A stretch of DNA of 64,000 nt from Lepidurus packardi. Lineage: Eukaryota > Arthropoda > Branchiopoda > Notostraca > Triopsidae. How positions within the stretch are numbered: position 1 is the stretch's first letter; each line of letters opens with the position of its first letter. The stretch is from the NCBI GenBank assembly GCA_023053545.1, contig JAKZAN010000007.1:124001-188000 (forward strand), given 5' to 3'. A model generated the notes under the pieces. The model searched no databases. It was not told the origin of the DNA and saw only the letters and a list, made by a program, of their open reading frames with translations. A program made the position numbers and the translations under genes. Below are positions 30,763-38,699 of the stretch, piece by piece.

Positions 30763-30989
30763 GTTTCCATATATTTGGTAAGGGTAAAATGTGAAAGGTT
30801 ATTTGTCCGGAGAAATCACCTATACGTATATACTATGGAAAAGTGTCCCCTTTGAGATACACATTTAAACTTTCTCGTGCTATTGGAAATAACTAAAGAA
30901 ATGCTTTCACCCTGCAAGCAGCGTAAAAAAAATTGTTCATTGCTATAGATCAGTTCAGATCAGGTCAGCTATTGATACAATCGCAAAAA
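30763..30989. other. Repeat-like flank of H2
   Basis: About 30766-30870 resembles 13250-13347 in the same orientation (TTTCCATATATTTGG, GTCCGGAGAAATCACCTAT, GTGTCCCC shared). H2 is therefore bounded by diverged direct repeats about 100 bp long. No gene seen. Confidence 0.6.
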
Positions 30990-31980
30990 ATTGTCTCTAT
31001 GTTATCTGTAAGTGTGAAGTAAGGCCACGACAAGAGGGGCTTGGGCCATGCGACAACTGCAACTGCTGGCAGCATAGAATTTGCAAAACTGGTAAGATAG
31101 GATATGTCATAAAAAACGATTTGTCAAACTAAAGGCTTGCCATACATTTTGTTTGCATTTATTTACTAGGAGTAACGCGTCAGAAATATCGCATACTGAA
31201 GAAGAGCTCCTTTCCTTGGCTTTGCTCGCTTTGCACGAGTAATGCCGCGTCACCCGAATTTCATGGGTTTTCGAAAGATACATCTAACGCGGTAAAGTTA
31301 AACGTTACATGCTTGAATGCAATTTTAGCTGCTTTTCTAGGACACAAGTATGGATTGCGTTCTTATACCCCCGCCAATATTTGACAATCAAGCAGAATAC
31401 GAGCTCCAACAAAACGAGGTAATTTGTACCCCAGCACACCTTCAAAAGACTCTCAACCGATTTTCTCTAGGATACGAATATGATTTGCATTCTTCCACCT
31501 CCGCCAATGTTCGAAAATGAAGCCGAAGACGAAGAGCTTCAGCAAAACGATGTAAATTGGAGTCCAACCCACCATCCAAAGATTTTTAAACAATTTTTCC
31601 TAGGATACGAATAGGGATGGCATGCTTTCACCACCGCACCAGCCAGTATTTATCGATGAAGGCTATAGCGAATGGGGCTGTTCAACAAGAACAAAACGAG
31701 GTAACATATAGTGGTAACATATTGCTTTTTCTAATTGCCTGTGTAATGTATTTTAGGCTATGCAGGTTGTCGAATGAAGATGTGTTGATTGCCCATACAG
31801 GAGGGAACGCTGTGCCCGAGGCCTTGCCAACTTTTCCTACTCTCGTCCGCGTGACCAACAGGGCACGAGAAAAGCAGCGACCAAGACACCCGATGTCCTT
31901 GGATTTCGAGCTCAACACTGCTCATGTCCCACCAGGATTTCTACAGTGGGATTCATTTAACGCGGACAACGGAGTACAAA
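30990..31980 (+). pseudogene. Multi-exon gene fragment with C-x2-C / WQHR zinc motif and tandem micro-exons
   Basis: Exon A (to 31091) reads CKCEVRPRQEGLGPCDNCNCWQ then HRICKTG, and splices (ACTG|GTAAGA ... TACTAG) into exon B from 31170, reading GVTRQKYRILKKSS and WLCSLC. This C-x2-C, WxHR, C-x-TG, W-x-C-x2-C layout resembles a PHD-like N-terminal domain I associate with invertebrate MULE/FLYWCH genes. Exons C (31341-31418), D (31471-31551) and E (31604-31700) are tandem copies about 130 bp apart, each an acidic Pro-rich 26-32 residue unit ending QQNE or similar. A further exon may begin at 31757 and its frame ends at 31994. The start, full length and function are not visible; it may be a TE-derived gene or a fragment. 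Confidence 0.5.
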
Positions 31981-32189
31981 CGCGTAGACATTGAATTTTT
32001 CCAACTGACAGCATGCTTACCCTTCTGGCGAATGCTGTCCAGTGGTTTTGCTACTATTTGCATGCCAACTATTGTATTATTTTCTGACTGTTTTGATTTT
32101 ACACCGTGATTGTGCCTAATTTTTATCTCTCGTTTTGACGAATCTGCGAATTTTGACTATGAATTTTGCCTCGTTTCGGTTTTGGAAAT

Positions 32190-32778
32190 TTTGCTGACCA
32201 ATCAAGATGAAAAGTTTCGAAAGGAAACACTAGCAAACGTGAGAGCCTTGCCGCTAAGTAGGCAAACGATTGTTCGAAGATTGGTTGACATGTCGAACAA
32301 TATCCAAGAGCAGTTGACTGAAGCTCTTAAAGGAGGTATTTGCTACTCATTAGCTTTGGATGAGTCCACTGATATAACAGAAACGGCTCAGTTGGTCGTT
32401 TGGGTACGCTGGGTAACCCCGTCTTTGAAAATTCAGGAGCAAATAGTTTCAATATCCGGTTTGCGAGACAGAACTCGCGGTATAGACATTCTGGAAAGCG
32501 TACGTACTACTTTAAGGAAAATTGATGTAAGCTTGGAAAAGTTAGCTTCGGTTACTACGGACGGAGCAGCCTGTATGATGGGAAGCAAAGTGGGATTCAT
32601 CTCCTCCTTAAAGAGCATATGTGACTCAACGTTTTCAGCAGTAGGATTTTTAAAATCCCAATACAGATCGCGTATACTTGATGAGAATTTGGATGCTCAG
32701 TTGCGTTGTGCGGTTTCATCTATTGAACCTGAAGTCATGAGACTAGTCAGGGACAAAATATGCCAAGTCTCTCATTGA
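32190..32778 (+). pseudogene. hAT-related (GTF2IRD2/ZBED-like) transposase fragment
   Basis: The frame reads LPLSRQTIVRRLVDMSNNIQ, then SLALDESTDITETAQLVVWV, SVTTDGAACMMGSKVGF, and ends with AQLRCAVSSIEPEV and KICQVSH followed by a stop. These are consecutive blocks of the large family of hAT-derived genes that includes GTF2IRD2-like and ZBED-like proteins. Roughly the middle third expected between the GSKVGF block and the C-terminal AQLRCAV block is missing, and the N-terminal zinc finger is absent. It may be a decayed transposon or retrocopy. No terminal repeats or 8-bp duplication are recognised around it. Confidence 0.75.
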
Positions 32779-33382
32779 TTCCTTAAATTAGGCGACTTAA
32801 TTTTGCCAATATCCGTTCTAGTATTTAATCAAGATCAGAAAGTTCCTTTACCGCCCTGTACTATATATCCTGTGCAATCAATAAAATATCTCTTTTTTTG
32901 CTGTTGTTTTCGGTTGGCGAAGTTGGCGAATCCTTGTATGTTGGCGAATTTGGCGAATTTGGCGAATTTAGGGGCAATTTTTACGTGTTGGCGAATCGGG
33001 TTTCAAGTGCTGAAATCCCCATACGCAACACGCATGAACCCCGAACTGTTTACACCCGAAGATGTTTACCGTACCTTATTTCTACCTTGTTTCTACCCTC
33101 CCCTGTTTCTCCAGCCCATACTTTATCCTCTCCTTCTTTCCTCCCTACCCTTTTACTCCCTACCTCCCTAATTGTTGTTAAGTTTGATTAGTGAAGGTGA
33201 TACCTTTAATTGTACCTGACTAAATGAAACCGACATTAGGCGTGAGCCTAAGTTGGGTTAATAAAGAAAAAAAAAACTTTCCAAAAACGTAAAACCAGAG
33301 AAAACTAACACACGCCTATTCCCGAGTAACAAACATGCCTGCGAAGCAAAAAGTAACAGTTAATAATTATTTTGATGTTAAA
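32779..33382. other. Non-coding stretch with TTGGCGAA repeats and a poly(A) end
   Basis: TTGGCGAA occurs at 32914, 32923, 32941, 32950, 32959 and 32988, 9 bp apart within two runs. At 33260-33276, AATAAAG is followed by ten A, as at the 3' end of a retroposed transcript. The short ORFs overlapping the repeats look spurious. Confidence 0.6.
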
Positions 33383-34826
33383 ATTATTTTGATGTTAAAA
33401 ACAGACACGTTAGACCTACTTGGAAATTCGAAATTCTGCTCAACATTAGATTTAGCCAGTGGCTATTGGCAGGTAGAAGTGGCTCCGGAAGATAAGGAAT
33501 AAACGGCTTTTTCCACATTGAATGGGCATTACGAATTCCAATGCCTACCATTCGGACTAACTAACGCCCCAGCAACGTTCCAACGTCTAAAGCAACGACG
33601 ATTGCTTCCAATCTGCACAAATTTCGCCATGGTCTATTTGGATGATGTCATAATATTCTCCAAATCCTTCCAAAACCATATCAGCCACCTTCGTACTGTA
33701 TTGGGATTATTTTCGAAAGCTGGTTTAAAACTCAAGCAAAAGAAATGCCATTTCGGGCAGCAATAGGTCAAGTACTTGGGTCACATAGTATCGGTACACG
33801 GAGTAGCCCCACATCCCGAAAAAATTATAGCCGTCCAAAATTTCCCTAAACCCAGGTGCACCAAAGACGTCCGATCATTTCTAGGACTTTGGACTCTCAA
33901 ACTATTACAGGCGGTTTATAAAAAATTACGCTATTATATCAAACCCCCTTACTAAACTGACGAGCAAATATAGTACATTTTGATGGGATGAACAAACTCA
34001 CAATGCTTTTTCCACACTCAAACTGGCCCTAACAAAACATCCCGTACTAGCTTATCCGGACTTCACGAAGCCTTTTACACTTTTAACTGATGCTTCTAAT
34101 ACAGCACACGGAGTGGTTCTTGCACAATTCCAGAATAATCGTGAGGTAGTAGTCACATACGCAAGCCGTAAGCTCAACCCGGCGGAATCACGCTACGCTA
34201 CAGTTGAAAGCGAAGCTTTAGCGGTCGTGTTCGCCGTAAAACACTTTCATGCATATCTGTACGGACGGAAGTTCGAAGTCGTGACAGACCACACCCCGTT
34301 AAAATGGTTAATGGAAAATAAAGATCATACTTCTAAATTTTCACGCTGGGCTTTGCGGCTACAGGAATACGATTTCACGATCAATCACCTACCTGGTAAG
34401 AAACACGGAAATGCTGACGGCTTGTCCCGTACCCCGGTCGCCATAATTACACGCGAAAATTACCTTAAGATAGCAACTTTCGTCCTAGAACAGCAGAAGG
34501 ACCCAGCTTGTTCCAAATTGTTGCAACTCTTATCAGGAAATTCATCCCCAATATTGCATAAAATGAGCTCAGACTGGAAACAAAAATCACACGAAAATCT
34601 GCTAAAATCCGACGGCATCCTCTGTCGCCTACGGCCCAGCATTCACGATAATAAAATCCTAATTCCACTCCCAATTGTCCCCGACACTTTACGAACGATC
34701 ATCCTATCCAGTCTACACGACCACAAAACCGCAGGACATCTGGCCATACAAAAAACATATAATAAAATCCTAGCCCGGTACTATTGGGTAGGCCTCTATA
34801 CAGTCTATAGGGACGTACAGAAGTAG
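33383..34826 (+). pseudogene. Gypsy-c: decayed Ty3/Gypsy pol fragment
   Basis: RT blocks include FCSTLDLASGYWQVEV, CLPFGLTNAPATFQR, FAMVYLDDVIIFSKS (intact YLDD), then KYLGHIVS. RNase H follows (LLTDASNTAHGVVLAQF, FEVVTDHTPLKWL, HGNADGLSR), then the start of the integrase zinc finger (HDHKTAGHLAIQKTY...). Stops at 33500-33502 and 33764-33766, a frameshift near 33895 and a further stop near 33980 break it. It lacks gag, protease, the front of RT, the integrase core and LTRs. The last 237 codons (34113-34826) are open. It is not a close copy of Gypsy-a or Gypsy-b. Confidence 0.88.
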
Positions 34827-35239
34827 CCTACACTGTAAAAATTTTTTGTAAATTTACAGTGCTTTTGCAACTGTTTTGATGAATTCCTACCATAATTTCA
34901 TTGTGAACTATCGTTAAGTAAAATTGTTGTAATATTACCTGTATTTTCTTGTTTTTTGCAACAATTTTAAGAGTAAAATAATATACGATTATTTCTTGGT
35001 AAATTTAACATCAATGTTTTTGAAAAATACTCAAAGTTGTTGTAAAACTTATTCAGTCAACTAGGAAGAGTCAGTTATTGACTTTTGTCCGGCCTTCTTG
35101 TACATATATGATACATATTTGTAATCTTACAACTTTCTGTCACAATTCGGAGAGCAATAATTTTTGGTAACTATACAATGTTATTGCTTTCAAACCAAAA
35201 TATCTCTATATAGACTTTTTTACAACAACTACACTATAT
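34827..35239. other. AT-rich non-coding DNA with a small inverted repeat
   Basis: CACTGTAAA (34831-34839) and TTTACAGTG (34853-34861) are perfect complements right after the Gypsy-c frame, possibly the end of a small DNA element. No gene seen. It ends with ATAT, the left duplication of Gypsy-b. Confidence 0.55.
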
Positions 35240-35648
35240 TGTCACGGCTGTATTTCGCATTGCTTGCTTTTTCTCACGCTTCGCTTTGCTTATTTAGTTA
35301 AGATCAGCGTAACATCAGAGGATCCATCCGCCTGTGTACCGGATTACGCGTCCTGTACGGATACACCAGGCAGGATGGATCCCTGAGAGTGAGGATGATG
35401 TTTCCACTTAACCAAGTCAGTTGGTTAGAGAGTGGCAGTACAAGTTAGTTAGTCGGTTAGTGGGAGCGAAAGAGGGTAGACTCTCCTAGTAGTGTGTTAG
35501 GCAGTAGTCCTCTGTTTTTCATGTAGTGTTTTCGTCCTCTTAACTTTACCACTGTAATCTTCCCGAATACAGTTCTGTAAATCCACCTTTCCCGAACATT
35601 ACTCTAATTCCTGACGGATTTGATGCCCTGTCAGATTTAGACGTGACA
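35240..35648 (+). repeat. Gypsy-b 5' LTR (409 bp)
   Basis: It holds an imperfect long stem at 35317-35341/35358-35384 (GGATCCATCC with its complement and further pairs). I see no clear TATA box. Confidence 0.95.
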
Positions 35649-35650
35649 AT

Positions 35651-35668
35651 TGGTGCATCGACCGGGAA
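35651..35668 (+). promoter_or_regulatory. Gypsy-b primer-binding site, tRNA-Gly-like
   Basis: TGGTGCATCGACCGGGAA begins two bases after the LTR and is identical to the BEL-B site. Confidence 0.82.
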
Positions 35669-35736
35669 AGGTGGTTTGATTGGTAAAGTTAGGCTACGTG
35701 TTTTGTGTTAGAACCTAACTAGGACTTGGGGGTTTC

Positions 35737-37317
35737 ATGAGTGACACTGGGGCGATCCCGAAGACCGAGGGAATCGGTAAAGGCGTTCCTTGCCCGAATC
35801 GCCAGGGTACACGAATCCCAGGTGCCCCAACGTTGCCCCCAAGGGAGTCATCGTTCGCCCGTTCCGTGTCGGTACGCCGTCAGCCCGGAGAAAAGCGGAA
35901 GGAAGCAGTCACTCCCTCGTGGCTCCACTCTAAAAGCGCCAAACGAGCCATTGCTGCCTCGAGCCCACGGAAACCTACTCTGGAAGCGCAAGAGTTTCCG
36001 TGGAGCTCAGCTGACCCGTCCGAAGACGACGAAGCCGACCGCCCCCAGAATCCGGATCCAGACCTCACCTGCTACGCCGTTCCTAGCGAGCCGGAATCCA
36101 GCCCGGAAACCCCTCGCAGGAGGTACCAGTTCTCCGCGGTACGGGAAGAGTTGGAGGCGATTGAGAGGTCGACTATTGAAGCCGGCCGTACCACCCCTTC
36201 ACCGCGAAGATCCGTTGTGAGACTCGTAGACCTCCTTGCCGAGCCAAACAGCCCTACATCAACCATGGCAAACCCCGGTGCGCCCGGTAGGTTGCGGAAG
36301 GCGATGAGTGCGCCGCGGTTCGCGGGAACCCACGATGAGGACCCCCTACGATTCTTGGCCAAGTACGAGCAGATTGCCGTTTTCAATGGATGGAGTGACC
36401 AAGATCAGCTCGAATGCTTCGGCACCAGTCTCGACGGTCTGGCAGACACGTGGTACCACAACAAATATCCCGTTGGTGTATCGTCTCCACCGTCCTGGGG
36501 AGTGTTGAAAGGCGAGTTTTGCAAATTCTTCGTCCCGCAGGGGCGGGTCTTGCGTAACACCGCCCGCCTGCAGATGCGTGTACAACACCCCGAGGAAAGT
36601 GTGAATGCATACTACCTGGATGTAATCAACATGTGCCGCGAAGTGCACCCCACCATGTCAGATTATAGCAAGCTTAACCACTTGTTTCGCGGTTTACGGC
36701 CCGCCTTGGTGGAGCCGTTATCACGCGCGAATGTGCAAACATGCGAAAGGTTTTTGGAAGAGGCGAACCTCCTGGAGTTCAGCCAGGAGAGAAGCCGGGT
36801 GTCGCAATCGTGGTGGACCAGCGTGATGAGAAACGAAGAGGCCAGTGCAAGGCAGGCCGCAATAGCCGGTGTGAACGTGTGGGGACAAGGACCCCCCACC
36901 CCTGTTGTGCCGGTTGAACCTCCAAGGCCGAGAAACGGTTCGTCGGCGGGATCTGGTGCCCTCGAGGAGGCCGTTCAGAAACTCGCCAGTGAATTCCAGC
37001 AGTTCCGCGAAAGTTTCGCGAAACCGCCAGGTAAGGTTGGCCGTCCTTATTCCCCAACTCGTCCCTATCCCCCCCATCCCCGCACGCATGATGGGAAGCC
37101 TATTTGTTACCGCTGTCAGAAACCAGGGCACATTGCACGTTACTGTGTCAACCCTGAGTCCAGGGAGCGTGGTCAAGACCACAAGGGAATCGGGAAGGGG
37201 AAGGGAAAGGGGGATAAAGAATCTCAGAACTGGGATAAGGGTGGCAAGTCGAGATTGGATAGACCATCAGGACGGCGCTCGGATAGCGATAGAGAAGATT
37301 CGTGTTCGGAAAACTAA
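35737..37317 (+). CDS. Gypsy-b gag
   Basis: ATG at 35737 starts a 526-residue protein. Residues about 1-170 are basic, Pro/Ser-rich and low in complexity. A Retrotrans_gag-type capsid region follows at about 185-360 (RFAGTHDEDPLRFLAKYEQ, ADTWYHNKYP, FFVPQGRVLRNTARLQMRV, SVNAYYLDVI, LFRGLRPALVEPLSR). Then comes a Pro-rich stretch with a short coiled coil (AVQKLASEFQQFRES), one CCHC knuckle (CYRCQKPGHIARYC, about 452-465) and a Lys/Gly-rich basic tail. It would assemble the particle and bind RNA. The stop at 37315-37317 overlaps the protease frame, which is -1 relative to gag. Confidence 0.93.
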   Translation: MSDTGAIPKTEGIGKGVPCPNRQGTRIPGAPTLPPRESSFARSVSVRRQPGEKRKEAVTPSWLHSKSAKRAIAASSPRKPTLEAQEFPWSSADPSEDDEADRPQNPDPDLTCYAVPSEPESSPETPRRRYQFSAVREELEAIERSTIEAGRTTPSPRRSVVRLVDLLAEPNSPTSTMANPGAPGRLRKAMSAPRFAGTHDEDPLRFLAKYEQIAVFNGWSDQDQLECFGTSLDGLADTWYHNKYPVGVSSPPSWGVLKGEFCKFFVPQGRVLRNTARLQMRVQHPEESVNAYYLDVINMCREVHPTMSDYSKLNHLFRGLRPALVEPLSRANVQTCERFLEEANLLEFSQERSRVSQSWWTSVMRNEEASARQAAIAGVNVWGQGPPTPVVPVEPPRPRNGSSAGSGALEEAVQKLASEFQQFRESFAKPPGKVGRPYSPTRPYPPHPRTHDGKPICYRCQKPGHIARYCVNPESRERGQDHKGIGKGKGKGDKESQNWDKGGKSRLDRPSGRRSDSDREDSCSEN

Positions 37318-38699
37318 AAAGGGCGGCTCCGGGGGGCGGAGTCGCCCAGGTCATTGAGATCCCCCTCTTATGTGTGTTTTGTCCCAGCCTCGTCAGAGAA
37401 AAGGTAGTGTGTAATGGAGTCGAAACGATAGCCATCATCGACACTGGTGTGGCCGTGAGCGTGGTTTCTGAAGATTGGGCCTTACGTACCCAGGCGCAGC
37501 TGGTAGCCTGGGAGGGACCCGAGATAGTTGTAGCAAACGGCGAGCGTGCTCAGATTCGAGGTGGTGTAAATATCGGGGTTCGACTCGCAGGGAAGGAAGT
37601 ATACACGAAAGCCGTTGTCTTTAACAACGGCTTGGCAGAACTGATCATAGGCAACGATTTGCTTAGGCAATTAGTTGATGTGACCCTCCGATATAGGGAT
37701 GATGGGTTTACCCTCGCAGGTCATCGGGAAAGTGAGGAAAAGCCCATCGGAGATAGCGCTAGCAACGTAATTGCACAGGCGACCTGTTGCCTAAAGAGGG
37801 TTAAAAACAAGGACAAAAGGGTAGTGGGAATGCTCAATGCCACCGAGCTAGATGGAACCAGGGAAACTAGAGCCGATCGAAAGCCGAGTGTACAGGGAGG
37901 AGTGGAGCTGCCAATTATCCTTTCCAACGAGGCAAATAAAATAACTGGGGTAGTAGAAATCCACGAGGAACGAACAGAAAAGCAAGATAGGAGAATGAAG
38001 GATAAAAGGGTAGGGAAGACAAAGAAAGTTTCGAGCCTAGAACGAGAGCTTGAAGATCCAATTGAGGAATGTACGCCGGCTGGTTGCGCTATAGTGGCTC
38101 CCGTAACACCGCTCTCGGATGACCAGGACGTGCCAAGCCTTGCTCAACCCGAGATACTGCTGCGGGGAAGCCCCGTTTCGATCTCAGCCTCAAATTTTCG
38201 AGGACGAACTAGTCTCCCTGACTGTTTAAAAACTCCTCAACAGGTGGCGCCTCTGGTTCCTCAATGTACTGACGCCCTTGCTAACGGCGTGAGTGCTCCA
38301 CGAGAAACCCCCACAGGGCAACCCGAGATACACCACGAGGAATGTGCACGCGATACCGTTTGTGAGGAGGCCCTGACCTTCGTGAGGCAGATTCAGGATG
38401 TAGCTAGTGAGCTTAACACCGTGGTAGGCGCGATCCAGGGACAACGGGAAATCACCTCCCCTGGTGAGGCGCGTGTGAGCGCAAGAACTAAAAAAGGGTG
38501 TTGGGGAATCCCTCTGGAGATACGGCGAGATACTGATGTAACGAAGAGCTTGCCCGTATCTATGTCTCTCGTAGCTAAATACCAAGAAGAGAGGGGAAGA
38601 CATTCTACACCCCTCTCTCTAGTGCCACCCTTCTTGCGTTCCATGTGCATTTTTCTTTTTCAGGGATCTCCCGCGAGACCCTCAACGGAGCTCTGCTAG
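37293..38699 (+). CDS. Gypsy-b protease-containing ORF (-1 frame to gag)
   Basis: This frame is open from 37293 and overlaps the gag end by 25 bp, so it is reached by -1 frameshifting or another recoding event; the overlap holds GGAAAAC just before the gag stop, an imperfect slippery site. Near its front are a retropepsin motif IIDTGVAVSVV and the flap/dimer-type LAELIIGNDLLRQL, marking an aspartic protease of about 110 residues. About 300 more residues follow with no recognised domain: charged, low in complexity, of unknown role. The stop is at 38697-38699, overlapping the next frame, which is again -1. Start codons in this frame are not meaningful if recoding is used. Confidence 0.85.
   Translation, partial: RRFVFGKLKRAAPGGGVAQVIEIPLLCVFCPSLVREKVVCNGVETIAIIDTGVAVSVVSEDWALRTQAQLVAWEGPEIVVANGERAQIRGGVNIGVRLAGKEVYTKAVVFNNGLAELIIGNDLLRQLVDVTLRYRDDGFTLAGHRESEEKPIGDSASNVIAQATCCLKRVKNKDKRVVGMLNATELDGTRETRADRKPSVQGGVELPIILSNEANKITGVVEIHEERTEKQDRRMKDKRVGKTKKVSSLERELEDPIEECTPAGCAIVAPVTPLSDDQDVPSLAQPEILLRGSPVSISASNFRGRTSLPDCLKTPQQVAPLVPQCTDALANGVSAPRETPTGQPEIHHEECARDTVCEEALTFVRQIQDVASELNTVVGAIQGQREITSPGEARVSARTKKGCWGIPLEIRRDTDVTKSLPVSMSLVAKYQEERGRHSTPLSLVPPFLRSMCIFLFQGSPARPSTELC

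Noticed and set aside
32914..32995. CRISPR-like spaced repeat
   Set aside because: The unit is only 8-9 bp with no spacers of constant length, and the DNA is eukaryotic. It is a microsatellite.
35737..36220. Second ORF overlapping the front of Gypsy-b gag
   Set aside because: It is in another frame over low-complexity basic sequence and has no motif; the gag frame carries the conserved capsid block.
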